DNA from: an uncultured Eubacteriales bacterium
GTDB lineage: Bacteria > Bacillota > Clostridia > Oscillospirales > CAG-272
Direction: 5' to 3'
DNA: 46,316 nt
NCBI GenBank assembly: GCA_934371135.1
Contig: CAKRNO010000012.1
Coordinates: forward strand, 1 to 46,316
A program made the position numbers and the translations under genes. Position 1 is the first letter of the stretch. Every line of letters starts with the position of its first letter. A model generated the notes under the pieces. The model ran no database searches, was not told where the DNA came from, and was given only the letters and a program-made list of their open reading frames with translations. This document shows, piece after piece, positions 1 to 8,201 of the stretch.

Positions 1-1383
1 ACGGTCGGACGAGGGCAGAGCGATGACCGCGATGAAGAAAGCACTGCTTTTTCGGTGGAACAGAGCGGGGATGACCGTGATACACGCGCGCGGAAAGCCT
101 GTTCCGAACGGAGGGGCGAGAGGCGGGCACTGCTCCTGCTCGGGGTACTCCGCGGGCTCGCGGGTCCCGGACTTTTCTCCTCACTCGGAGTGTTTTTTCC
201 GTTCATTACCGCGGCGGGCGGCGGCTCGCTCGGGTCGCTCTCGCTCACGGTCTCGCTCGCGTCCGTTGCCGGGGCGTGTTTTCTGCCGCTCGCGGGGCGG
301 CTGTACGCGCGGTACGACTTCCGCCGCGTAACGCTCCTCGGCGCCGCCGTGATGGCGGTGGCGTATGCGCTCTATGCGGTGTCTCCGGACCCCGTTTGGC
401 GTGTGGTGCTGTCCCTGCCGCTCGGGTGCGGCATGGTGATGCTCGTCAACCTGATGGCGCCGTGCTACCTGTGTCTCCGCGGTGCGGATACAGGGAGCTC
501 CCTCGGCTTTCTGGTCGCGCTCTCCGGGTTGATCGGGGCGGTCTTCCAGCCGTTGCTCGCCCGGTCGCTCGCGGCGCATGGCTGGCGGGTCTCCTATCTG
601 CTCTTTGGCATCGGTGCGCTGGCGGTGATGGCGTCGGCGACCCTCCTGCTCCCCACAGTGCGTGGAGATGGCAAAAGACACCCTGCGACGGGAATAACCG
701 GACATGGGGGCGGCACGGATGCGGTCGGCACCGCAGGCAATGGCGCCGCGGACAGCGGGGCAGGCGAGGACCGGGTGGAGAGCCACACGGCGGAGGGTGA
801 TACACGGGGCGGTGCCCGGGCAGGGCTCTTTTTCAGCCTGTTTCTGTTTCAGGGTATCATCACGGGGTTTTCCATGTTCCATCAGCATTTCAGTACCTTT
901 GCCGCCGCCGCGGCACTGCCCCAGCGTACCATGACGGCGGCGCTGACCGTCTCCATGCTGACCGCCGCCGTCGGCGCTCTCCTGCTCGGAGCTCTGACGC
1001 GGCGCTTCGGTGTCGGGGCGACGGGGGTCGGCGTGCTCCTCACCGCCGGGGTGTCGATCCTGCTGTTCGGTTTCGTGGGCGGGAGTACCGCCGGGTTTCT
1101 CACGGCTTCGGCGCTACACGGTGCCGCCTCGGGCGCCATCGGCGTGACGGTACCCGCCGCGGCGCGGGCGGTCTGCCCGAAAGAGAAGTATGCCCCTCTG
1201 CTTTCCCGCGTGATGGTCTCGTCGCCGCTTTTTACACTGCTGTTCATGCAGATCTACGGCGTGACCTATGACCGCACCGGGACCTTCGGCGCGGCATTGC
1301 TGCTGCTCCTCGCGTCCCTCGCCCTGACCGCCGCCGTCTGGTCGCGTGCGTTCTCCGGGCGGCGGGAGCGGCGCCGCGCGTGA
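1..1383 (+). CDS. MFS transporter, 5' partial
   Basis: This is a major facilitator superfamily permease of the inner membrane; the substrate cannot be read from the sequence. The frame is open from base 1. The only in-frame start codon before the membrane part is a GTG at 55 with no ribosome binding site, so the true start probably lies upstream of the window. After a charged N-terminal stretch there are about twelve hydrophobic segments in two sets of six, with the Arg-rich loop GRLYARYDFRR after TM2, typical of MFS loop 2-3. The central cytoplasmic loop (about 715-820) is long and rich in Gly, Ala, Thr, Asp and Glu, which is unusual. The overall pattern recalls the oxalate/formate or monocarboxylate branch, but that is a guess. 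The gene stands alone, with a bidirectional terminator about 150 bp downstream. Confidence 0.85.
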   Translation, partial: TVGRGQSDDRDEESTAFSVEQSGDDRDTRARKACSERRGERRALLLLGVLRGLAGPGLFSSLGVFFPFITAAGGGSLGSLSLTVSLASVAGACFLPLAGRLYARYDFRRVTLLGAAVMAVAYALYAVSPDPVWRVVLSLPLGCGMVMLVNLMAPCYLCLRGADTGSSLGFLVALSGLIGAVFQPLLARSLAAHGWRVSYLLFGIGALAVMASATLLLPTVRGDGKRHPATGITGHGGGTDAVGTAGNGAADSGAGEDRVESHTAEGDTRGGARAGLFFSLFLFQGIITGFSMFHQHFSTFAAAAALPQRTMTAALTVSMLTAAVGALLLGALTRRFGVGATGVGVLLTAGVSILLFGFVGGSTAGFLTASALHGAASGAIGVTVPAAARAVCPKEKYAPLLSRVMVSSPLFTLLFMQIYGVTYDRTGTFGAALLLLLASLALTAAVWSRAFSGRRERRRA

Positions 1384-1527
1384 CCCTGGCAGGGCGCTCT
1401 GCCAGCGGGCGTCCGTTATCTGTTGGTGTGTGAGGGGGGTGCCCGTTTTTCCGGGCTACGCGCCGCTGTGGCGGTCGGGAGAGGGCAGCCGGAGCCGGAC
1501 TTGACAAGGCAGTCGGAGACGGGGTAA

Positions 1528-1560
1528 AAAGGGAGCCGCGGCAATGCCGCGGCTCCCTTT
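1528..1560. terminator. Bidirectional rho-independent terminator
   Basis: A perfect GC-rich stem has arms at 1528-1542 and 1546-1560 around a 3-nt AAT loop, flanked by A-runs on the left and T-runs on the right. It separates the convergent MFS gene and the TerB-like gene and can serve both strands. Confidence 0.85.
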
Positions 1561-1580
1561 GCTTTGCAGAATAATCTGCC

Positions 1581-2036
1581 TTACGCGCGGAGCAACCGGC
1601 GCAGGTAGTTTTTCTCTTTCAGGCTGACCTTGCCGTCAACGGAAACGATGCAGAGGCAGAGCAGGAGCAGATCCTCCCGCAGGGTATCGTCGAGCGCGCT
1701 GTAGATGCGTGCCATTTCTTCGGTATCCTTTTGCAGAGCCTTTGCGCTTTCCCGGTCGTCCTCAAAAGACGCCTTTACGGTGGCGAAGTCAAAATCCTCG
1801 CCGAGCACGCGCACGAGCGCCGGGTACATGAGGAGATACTCGCGCTCATCCAGCTTGCCGTCTGCGACGGCGGAGCCGATGACGAAGCCGGCGAGGGCAT
1901 CCAGCGGGCGGACGTCCCCCTCCGCCATGGCGGCGAGTTTCGCCGTCACGCGGACGGAGCTGTCCAGGAGGCAGGCGCCGCGTTCCACGGCAGACATGGT
2001 CTCAAAACGGTGACAGAGTTTTGTAAATTCAAACAT
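1581..2036 (-). CDS. TerB-like (tellurite resistance TerB family) protein
   Basis: This is a 151-residue soluble, helical protein. It has two acidic segments of the TerB type: VADGKLDEREYLLM (about residues 56-69) and VSVDGKVSLKEKNYL near the C-terminus. These match the paired D-G-x-(L/V) helix-loop motifs of the TerB/DjlA N-terminal fold, which is linked to metal sensing and envelope stress, though its biochemical role is generally unknown. It starts at an ATG behind an AAGGAGG ribosome binding site, 27 bp after the ABC permease stop. It is therefore probably the last gene of the ABC operon read from 5711 leftward. A role together with the transporter is inferred from position only. No signal peptide or membrane segment is seen. 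Confidence 0.7.
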   Translation of the reverse strand: MFEFTKLCHRFETMSAVERGACLLDSSVRVTAKLAAMAEGDVRPLDALAGFVIGSAVADGKLDEREYLLMYPALVRVLGEDFDFATVKASFEDDRESAKALQKDTEEMARIYSALDDTLREDLLLLCLCIVSVDGKVSLKEKNYLRRLLRA

Positions 2037-2063
2037 GACAATTCCTCCTTTTTGGTGATGCCG

Positions 2064-3878
2064 TTAAAGCGGCAGATCCTTTTTGATGAACTTCACGGAG
2101 CCGACGAGGTATCCGACGATACCGGCAACGAGCAGGATGGCGAACTTCCAGAGGAACACGAGGGTCCCGTCCATGATGGAGATGACGTCAAAGAGCGAGA
2201 TGATGGTCGTGTAGTTGAAGCTGTTGAGGGCGTCGAGCCGGACCACGGAGGGGATGACGGGGCTACCGAACAGACCAAGCATTGCCGCGACAAGGGCGAA
2301 GATACTTAAGCCACCGCCGATCGCCATCGAGCGACGGCTGCGGTCGAAGTAGCAGGAGGTGAAGAAGCACAGCCCGGAGAGCGCGAACAGCACGAGGAAC
2401 GCACCGAGGTTGAGCAGGAGCAGCTTGCCGTAGGTCAGCTGCACCTCCTCGGAGACGATGGCGAGGCAGATGCACCCGGTCACGGTCGTGAGCGAGAACA
2501 TGGCAAAGAGAGAACCGACGAGGTAGACGCCCTGCGTGAAGACGACGGTCTTCCGCTTGGTGGAGGTCGAGAGGACGTATGCCATCGAGCCGCTGTCCAC
2601 CTGCCCGGCGATCAGGTTGTTGGATGCCATGATCATATAGATGATCGGGAGCAGGAGCCCGGCGAGCTTATAGAAGATGGAGCCGACGATGAGGGTGTAA
2701 AGATCGGCTTTCCCGACCTCCTCCAGTGCGTCGGAGACGCCGCTCGGCAGGGAGGCGAGCAGGCTGCTCGCAATGTCCTTTTGCAGCTCTGCCGCTTTGT
2801 CGGCGATGGCTTTGGCGTATGCTTCCTGGCTCTCAAAGCCGCCGGCAGCATAGGTATCCTTCAGGATCCCCATCTCGTAGTCATACCGTGCACGGTAGGT
2901 CAGCGTCGCATTGACGGCGAGCTGGCGGATGCCCGTATAGGTGTAGCCGAAGTCCACATATTTCTCCTCGGTCACACCGAAGGAGGAGAGCGCGGAGAGG
3001 ATCTTCTCCACATTTTCCTTTTCGGTCATGTTGCCGGCGAGGAAGATCGGGGCGAGGTCCTCGGCGCGGTCGGCACGGTATTCCGTGCGCTCGTCGCCGT
3101 TCAGGTATTCGGCGGCGTCCCCGGCGGCGATGTGCCCGATGATGGACATGATATCATAGTCCTCCGGTGCATCTTCGCCCTTGCCGGTATAGAAGTCCGT
3201 GAACATTCCGTTCGGGTTCAGGATATACATGACGGAGCCGAGCATTTCCTTGGCTTCGTTCGAGTCGGCGGTGTAGGCGGGGTCGATGGCGAGCACCTTG
3301 GCGAGGACCCATGCCTGCGTTTCCTCCACCGCTGCCCGGTAGGCGGCGGTGACTGCCGCGGTCTCGGTCGCAGGGGATTGCTCCTGCCATGCGACGACGG
3401 CGGCGAGATATGCCGCATCGCTGTCAAAGGAGGCACGCTCCGGCATTGCCTGCTGCCACTCGGAGACGGCGGCTTTGTAGTCGGTGCCGGCGTCGGTGGT
3501 CATCGTGGGCTCCTGCACCTGCCAGGCGGCGAGCGCCGCCATATACTGTGCGTTGTCGCTGAAATCGGTTGCTTTCGGCATTGCGGCGAGCCATTTCAGG
3601 TACGACAGCGTATCGGTGGCGTCTGCCGTGAAGGCGCGGTCAAATTCCGCGAGCCCGTCGGAGGCGTTCAGGAAGTAATTGATGGCGCGCGTTTCCATCT
3701 GCGCATCAATCTCTTTGCGGATGATGGTGTCCTGCACCGAGTTCTTGACCTCGCCGATGCTGCCGCCGCCCGAGATGAGCATGACGCAGGCGAGCATGAA
3801 GCAGACAGCCGCGGTAATGATCCCCCACATCGTGCCGTTTGCCTTGCACGATTGTTTGAATAATGCCTTACTGAACAT
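2064..3878 (-). CDS. ABC-2 type permease with large extracytoplasmic domain
   Basis: This is a 604-residue membrane subunit of an ABC exporter. One hydrophobic segment lies near the N-terminus (about residues 17-38), followed by about 350 mostly hydrophilic residues and then five or six membrane segments in the last 210 residues. The layout is that of ABC-2 permeases with a large outer domain between TM1 and TM2. In the outer domain (about residues 95-195) a degenerate repeat can be read: YMAALAAWQ, YKAAVSEWQ, YLAAVVAWQ and YRAAVEETQ, each preceded by a Pro-containing turn. The start overlaps the end of the upstream ATPase gene by 11 bp, so the genes are translationally coupled. Export is the likely role; the substrate is unknown. 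Confidence 0.85.
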   Translation of the reverse strand: MFSKALFKQSCKANGTMWGIITAAVCFMLACVMLISGGGSIGEVKNSVQDTIIRKEIDAQMETRAINYFLNASDGLAEFDRAFTADATDTLSYLKWLAAMPKATDFSDNAQYMAALAAWQVQEPTMTTDAGTDYKAAVSEWQQAMPERASFDSDAAYLAAVVAWQEQSPATETAAVTAAYRAAVEETQAWVLAKVLAIDPAYTADSNEAKEMLGSVMYILNPNGMFTDFYTGKGEDAPEDYDIMSIIGHIAAGDAAEYLNGDERTEYRADRAEDLAPIFLAGNMTEKENVEKILSALSSFGVTEEKYVDFGYTYTGIRQLAVNATLTYRARYDYEMGILKDTYAAGGFESQEAYAKAIADKAAELQKDIASSLLASLPSGVSDALEEVGKADLYTLIVGSIFYKLAGLLLPIIYMIMASNNLIAGQVDSGSMAYVLSTSTKRKTVVFTQGVYLVGSLFAMFSLTTVTGCICLAIVSEEVQLTYGKLLLLNLGAFLVLFALSGLCFFTSCYFDRSRRSMAIGGGLSIFALVAAMLGLFGSPVIPSVVRLDALNSFNYTTIISLFDVISIMDGTLVFLWKFAILLVAGIVGYLVGSVKFIKKDLPL

Positions 3879-4782
3879 GATTTGCTTTCTCCTTTTCGGT
3901 AAATAGGATCTGTTTGAAGTGGCGTTCGAGCGTGTAGGGCAGCTCGGAAATGAATTTGACCTGGTAGTTTTTCAGCGTTTGGAGCAGGCGCGGCGTGTCC
4001 GTCGCGTTCAGCCGGATGGTCACCTGGTGGTAGCCCTCCTGCCGGCGGATGATCTCGTATCCCTCCTCGCCGAAGCGGCGGTAATCCGCCTCCTCCGTGA
4101 ATTCAATCTTGAATTCCTTTTGGGGCCGGTGCGTGATGGCTTCCACAGAGCAGACGTCGACGATGCGTCCGTCGCTGATGAGTGCCACGCGGTCGCAGGT
4201 GGTCTCGAGTTCTTCAAAGCTGTGACTGCTCATGAAGATGGTCTTGCCGCGCCGGTGTTCTTCCTTGATAATGTCAAGGAAGGTCGCCCGCATGAGCGGG
4301 TCGAGCCCCGTCGTCGGCTCGTCGAGCAGGATGATCGGCGCGTCGTTCATGAGTGCCGCGACGAGGGCGGTTTTCTGCTTCATGCCTTTGCTCATCCGCT
4401 TGAGGTTGGCGCGCGGGTCGAGCTGCAACCGCTCAATCAGGGTGTTGGCATAGCGCATATCGGTGAGCCCGAGGAATTCCGCCTGGCACTTGAGGAAATC
4501 GATGCCCGTTTTGAGATCGGGGAAGGCAATCTCCCCGGGGACATAGCCGACGTTCTTTACGATCTCACTCGAATGCGTCCATGCGTCAAGTCCGTTGACG
4601 CACGCCGTACCGGACGTCGGTTTAAGAAAGCCCATGATCTGACGGATGGTGGTGGTCTTGCCGCTGCCGTTCGTGCCGACGTAGCCGACCATCTCGCCCT
4701 CCCGGATGGCGAGGTTTAGGTCGAAGACGCCCCGCCCCTCACCGTAGTCTTTGGTCAGGTTGTTGAGTTCAATGACATTCAT
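3868..4782 (-). CDS. ABC transporter ATP-binding protein (second of pair)
   Basis: This is a cytoplasmic ATPase subunit of 304 residues. Walker A is GTNGSGKTT (about residues 38-46), Walker B is IILLDEPTTGLD, and the switch is MSSHSFEELE. The signature is MSKGMKQK instead of the usual LSGGQ, a form seen in bacitracin- or lantibiotic-type exporter ATPases. About 90 residues follow the nucleotide-binding domain. The ATG overlaps the stop of the preceding ATPase gene by 4 bp (ATGA) and the 3' end overlaps the permease start by 11 bp. The tight packing suggests that the two ATPases form a heterodimer serving one permease; that is inference. Confidence 0.92.
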   Translation of the reverse strand: MNVIELNNLTKDYGEGRGVFDLNLAIREGEMVGYVGTNGSGKTTTIRQIMGFLKPTSGTACVNGLDAWTHSSEIVKNVGYVPGEIAFPDLKTGIDFLKCQAEFLGLTDMRYANTLIERLQLDPRANLKRMSKGMKQKTALVAALMNDAPIILLDEPTTGLDPLMRATFLDIIKEEHRRGKTIFMSSHSFEELETTCDRVALISDGRIVDVCSVEAITHRPQKEFKIEFTEEADYRRFGEEGYEIIRRQEGYHQVTIRLNATDTPRLLQTLKNYQVKFISELPYTLERHFKQILFTEKEKANHVQ

Positions 4783-5711
4783 GACAGCGCCCCTCCGAAA
4801 TCTTTGTCCTCGCGGTAGAACTTCATAAAGTAATCTTCCAGCGTCTCGCGCTTGTTACTGAAGGAGCGCACATCCGCGTCCGCAAGCAGCGCGATGAGGG
4901 TATTGAGGTCAGCGTCCTCGACCGAGAGCTCGGCGTCCGCCCCATCGCTCTTTGTGAGCGAGAGGGAGGGGATGGATTTCCCGAGGAGGAGGAAGGCGTC
5001 CTTTGCTGCCTCGCTCCCGAACGTGATATTGTAATATTTGCGGGAGGCGTGCTTGAGGTCGTTCGCCACGAATTCGGAGACGATCTTGCCGTCCCGGATG
5101 ATGGCGATGCGGTCGCAGGTCGAGTCGATCTCCGAGAAGATGTGGCTCGAGAGGAGGATGGTCTTTCCGCGTTCCTTTTCGCGGTGGATGAGGTCGATGA
5201 AGGTCTCCTGCATCACGGGGTCGAGGCCGCTCGTCGGCTCGTCGAGGATGAGGACGTCCGGGTCGGACATGAACGCCGAGACGACGGCGAGCTTCCGCTT
5301 GACGCCGAGGCTCATGCGCTTGGTTTCTCCCGAGAGGACCTTGTCCTCGAGCTCGAACAGGTCGAGCATCTCACGGAGGCGTTCCTCGTTATGGATTTTC
5401 TGCAGGTTCTGCATCATGCGGATGAATTCCCAGCCGTTGAGACCCGCGGGCAGCGCGATTTCCCCTGGGATGTAGCCGACGTGCTGTAAAATTTCGAAGT
5501 AGCGGTCAAAGGTGTCTTTCCCGAGGATCTTCGTTTCACCGCTCCCCGGTCTGGAGAAGCCCATGAGGTGACGGATGGTCGTGGATTTCCCGGCGCCGTT
5601 CGGTCCGAGGAAGCCGAACACTTCGCCCGTGTCCACGTGCAGGCTGACGTCGAATACGCCTCTGCCGAAGCCGTAGTCTTTTGTCAGGTGCGAGACTTCT
5701 ATGGTATGCAT
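4779..5711 (-). CDS. ABC transporter ATP-binding protein (first of pair)
   Basis: This is an ATPase subunit of 310 residues. Walker A is GPNGAGKST, the signature-like segment is MSLGVKRK, Walker B is VLILDEPTSGLD and the switch is LLSSHIFSE. The start chosen is the ATG at 5711, preceded by AAAGGAG at a good distance. A longer frame up to 5753 would run through that site and lacks its own. It is the first gene of a four-gene unit (ATPase, ATPase, permease, TerB-like) and stands divergent from the TetR regulator, which is the standard arrangement for a TetR-controlled efflux system. Confidence 0.92.
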   Translation of the reverse strand: MHTIEVSHLTKDYGFGRGVFDVSLHVDTGEVFGFLGPNGAGKSTTIRHLMGFSRPGSGETKILGKDTFDRYFEILQHVGYIPGEIALPAGLNGWEFIRMMQNLQKIHNEERLREMLDLFELEDKVLSGETKRMSLGVKRKLAVVSAFMSDPDVLILDEPTSGLDPVMQETFIDLIHREKERGKTILLSSHIFSEIDSTCDRIAIIRDGKIVSEFVANDLKHASRKYYNITFGSEAAKDAFLLLGKSIPSLSLTKSDGADAELSVEDADLNTLIALLADADVRSFSNKRETLEDYFMKFYREDKDFGGALS

Positions 5712-5732
5712 AGTTGCTCCTTTCTGATTTTG

Positions 5733-5756
5733 ACAGTGAACGGATATGAACACTGT
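5733..5756. promoter_or_regulatory. Candidate TetR operator (inverted repeat)
   Basis: ACAGTG and CACTGT form a perfect inverted repeat separated by 12 bp, lying in the divergent region and touching the -35 box of the tetR promoter. A further CAGTGTT half-site lies at 5821-5827. Binding by the adjacent TetR protein is inferred. Confidence 0.4.
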
Positions 5757-5784
5757 TGACTTTTTTGCATGAGCCGATTATAAT
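5756..5784 (+). promoter_or_regulatory. Sigma-A promoter for tetR-like gene
   Basis: TTGACT (5756-5761) and TATAAT (5779-5784) are separated by exactly 17 bp, close to consensus, and point to the TetR gene. The ATTATAAT at the -10 is itself palindromic, so a minus-strand promoter may overlap it. Confidence 0.75.
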
Positions 5785-5815
5785 GGAACCGGAACGGAAA
5801 GGAAAGCACAGAAAA

Positions 5816-5872
5816 ATGAGCAGTGTTAAAATCTATACAATGTTCAGTTTTCTGTCTGAAAGTCACACATGA
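5816..5872 (+). CDS. Possible 18-residue leader ORF upstream of tetR
   Basis: An ATG at 5816 sits about 10 nt behind the purine-rich GGAAAGGAAAG. It opens an 18-codon frame whose TGA overlaps the ATG of the TetR gene (ATGA). The TetR ATG itself has no visible ribosome binding site, so the short frame could deliver ribosomes to it by coupling. The frame is short and this may be chance. Confidence 0.3.
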   Translation: MSSVKIYTMFSFLSESHT

Positions 5873-6459
5873 AAGCGAAAAATCTTAATAATTCCTCCAA
5901 AAAAACCGTTAAGAATATTAAAAAAATCTTTGCCGAAATGCTGTCGGAGAAGAAGGAGCTCGGTAAGATCTCCGTTTCGGAGCTCTGCCAGCGCGCGGAG
6001 ATCAGCCGCGGTACCTTTTACGCGCATTATGACGATATTTACGGTGTAGCGGAGGATTATGAAAACGAGCTCATCGACGTCTTCTTCGATAACGCGCGCC
6101 TGCTCATGCAGAAGGGACCCGAGCAGTTCGTCGATACCGTGTTCGCCTACATCCGCCAGAACGACGAGAACTATAAACTGCTCTGCCGCTCGAATGACCT
6201 CATCTTCGCGGCGAAGAAGCTGACCGCCATCGCGTCGGCGAAATTCCTCGAGTTGAGCTACGCCGACCCCCGTATCCGCAACCGGCAGTACCTCGAGCTG
6301 GAGATCAACCTGTTTCTCGACGGTCTGCTCTGCGAATATGTGCGGTATTGCCGCGACTATTCCGATACCACGCTCGACGACCTCTACGGGTACACGAAAT
6401 ACTGGCTCGCTGGCTTTATCGCCCGCCGCGCGGAGCCGGCGCCGGTGGCAAACGCCTGA
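5869..6459 (+). CDS. TetR/AcrR family transcriptional regulator
   Basis: This is a 196-residue DNA-binding regulator. The helix-turn-helix is at about residues 32-60, with the family pattern SVSELCQRAEISRGTFYAHY followed by an aromatic/acidic third helix. The remaining 135 residues are a helical ligand and dimer domain like those of TetR_C_8/33-type proteins. It is divergent from the ABC-ATPase operon and probably represses it and itself. The inducer is unknown. The basic N-terminal arm (many Lys and Asn) may add DNA contacts. Its start codon is coupled to a short upstream frame, and no independent Shine-Dalgarno is seen. Confidence 0.88.
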   Translation: MKAKNLNNSSKKTVKNIKKIFAEMLSEKKELGKISVSELCQRAEISRGTFYAHYDDIYGVAEDYENELIDVFFDNARLLMQKGPEQFVDTVFAYIRQNDENYKLLCRSNDLIFAAKKLTAIASAKFLELSYADPRIRNRQYLELEINLFLDGLLCEYVRYCRDYSDTTLDDLYGYTKYWLAGFIARRAEPAPVANA

Positions 6460-6594
6460 CCGCCCCGCGGACGCCGCTATGCGCCCTTTCGGGGGCTCCG
6501 ACCGGTGAGCGCCCGGCGGGCACCCGGTGCGGCACATCCCGGGTAATCCCAAAGGCATCCGTTTTCTCCCTGATAATACAATAAGGTATAATAA

Positions 6595-6627
6595 GCGCAC
6601 GCCGCGGTGAAGAACCGCGGCGTGCGC
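6595..6627. terminator. Terminator hairpin between convergent tetR and dgt
   Basis: A 14-bp perfect stem (6595-6608 with 6614-6627) has the loop GAAGA. An AT-rich tract follows on the minus side, and TGTCTTAATT on the plus side. Confidence 0.75.
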
Positions 6628-6670
6628 TGTCTTAATTGGTGTGATGGGGAGGGATTCCTCGATGGCGCTG

Positions 6671-7873
6671 TCAGAAGCTGACGAGCTCGCCGTAGGCGCG
6701 GACGAGGTAGGTGTCCGTCATCCCGGAGATGTAGTCGAGCACCGCCCCGAGATACCGGCAGCGGTCGGTCAGGTCCCCGTAGATCTTGCGGTTGGCGTAG
6801 CCCTCCCGCGGGAGATCGAGGTAAGGGGCGACGAATTTGGTAAACCCGCCGAACAGCGTCGGCATCCGCTCTGCCTGTGCGGGGGCGGCGGCGAGGTACG
6901 GCTCACCGGTATAGGCGTCCGCAAGGGCGCGGAAAACCTCGGAGAGGACGAGGTCGGAATAACGCAGGAAAGGCTCAAAGCGCGGGTTCCGGTAGATATA
7001 GCGGTAGTTGAGCTCCTTGGTGCGCTCCATGAGCTCTGCCGCGCGGGGGGAGAGGTAGATGCCCCTGTCCGGGGAGGAGCTCTCGCAGATGTCGCAGATC
7101 ATCTCGTGCATGATGCCGGTGGTGTTCAGCGCGTCGATGCGGAACTCGCGCTGCAGGGCGCCGAGCGCCTCGCGCCCCTCCGCCCCGAGCATACCGAGCG
7201 CGTCGGCATCCTCGATGTCCCGCCCGATGTAGGCGATCTTGTCCGCCATCTTGACGACGCAGCCCTCCCAGGTCGCGCTCTGCATGGCGCCGGGGCGGTC
7301 GAAGTCCGCAAGGTCGCAGAGGGCGTCCCTGGGGTGCAGACCGTTCTCGTCCACCTCGCCGCAGTGCGAGATGATACCGTCGCGCACGGCGTAGGTCAGG
7401 GCAAGGTTGTGCTCTACGCGGTAGGGGTCCTCCAGGAGCTCGATGTCGTCCACGAAATGCAGTCCGTTCTTTTCATGCCAGAAGCCGGTGCCCAGCGCCT
7501 CCCGCGAGAGGCGGTCGAGGATCTGCTCTCCGCGATGCCCGAAGGGGGGATGCCCGAGGTCGTGCCCGAGGGCGATGGCGCGCGTCAGGTGGACGTTCAG
7601 CCCCAGTCGCTCTGCGATCGTGGTGCTGACCGACTCCACGTGCAGAACGTGCTCCATGCGCGTGCAGATATGGTCGTTCTCCACATGAGGGAAGACCTGC
7701 GTCTTGTGCTTCAGCCGGCGGAACGCCGACGCGTGCAGGATGCGGGTGTAGTCGCGGTAAAAGCAGTCGCGTAAGGAGTCGCGTTCGTAGAGCGGCTGTT
7801 CTCTTTCCGTCAGGGCTTCATAGTGCGGGGTGCCCGGGATGGTGGCGACCCGTGTGAATTTCGGTGTATCCAT
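6671..7873 (-). CDS. dgt: Deoxyguanosinetriphosphate triphosphohydrolase-like protein (HD domain)
   Basis: This is a cytoplasmic HD-domain hydrolase of 400 residues that removes triphosphate from dNTPs and so controls dNTP pools. The N-terminal motif FRRLKHKTQVF precedes the metal site, which reads as HTRMEH-type His (ICTRMEHVLHVE), then the HD pair in LGHDLGHPPFGHRGE, and a later Asp in VKMADKIAYIGRDIED. These are the marks of the dGTPase family; the length fits the shorter Gram-positive type 2 group. The start ATG follows AAAGGA. It is monocistronic, with its own promoter (7897-7925) and terminator. The exact nucleotide preference is not readable. Confidence 0.9.
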   Translation of the reverse strand: MDTPKFTRVATIPGTPHYEALTEREQPLYERDSLRDCFYRDYTRILHASAFRRLKHKTQVFPHVENDHICTRMEHVLHVESVSTTIAERLGLNVHLTRAIALGHDLGHPPFGHRGEQILDRLSREALGTGFWHEKNGLHFVDDIELLEDPYRVEHNLALTYAVRDGIISHCGEVDENGLHPRDALCDLADFDRPGAMQSATWEGCVVKMADKIAYIGRDIEDADALGMLGAEGREALGALQREFRIDALNTTGIMHEMICDICESSSPDRGIYLSPRAAELMERTKELNYRYIYRNPRFEPFLRYSDLVLSEVFRALADAYTGEPYLAAAPAQAERMPTLFGGFTKFVAPYLDLPREGYANRKIYGDLTDRCRYLGAVLDYISGMTDTYLVRAYGELVSF

Positions 7874-7896
7874 CGTCTGATCCTTTCCTTTTCTTT

Positions 7897-7925
7897 ATTG
7901 TAGCACAATGCGGGGGCGTTGAAAA
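7897..7925 (-). promoter_or_regulatory. Promoter for dgt-like gene
   Basis: On the minus strand TTTTCA and TACAAT are separated by 17 bp, 24 bp ahead of the start codon. Confidence 0.5.
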
Positions 7926-8126
7926 GGGGGTGAAAGGGCGGCGGGGGCGTATCGCGGGGCGCGCGTGGGGGCAGGGGCGCCCGGTTGGCATCGCCGGGCA
8001 CCGCCGCAGGGGGGTAACGCGGCGAGAGCAACCATTTTTCATGCGCCGGGCGGGGGGTTTTTGTGAAAACCAAAGAAAAAACTCGCTTTTTTGCCCCGAA
8101 AAAATCAAAACCGAGCATTTTTGCTG

Positions 8127-8155
8127 TTGCAATGGACGGAAAGGAATGTTATACT
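8127..8155 (+). promoter_or_regulatory. Promoter for the repeat-protein operon
   Basis: TTGCAA (8127-8132) and TATACT (8150-8155) are 17 bp apart and end 46 bp before the ATG at 8202. The rest of the 330-bp gap to dgt (7926-8126) holds no gene that I can support. Confidence 0.65.
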
Positions 8156-8201
8156 TGTATCATCAAGAAAAATAACGCCCGCGGGCGGGGAGGAACCGGT
8201 A

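Noticed and set aside
23..331. 102-codon frame at the window start
   Set aside because: It overlaps the MFS gene in another frame, with a Ser/Arg repeat-like product typical of frame-shifted GC-rich sequence.
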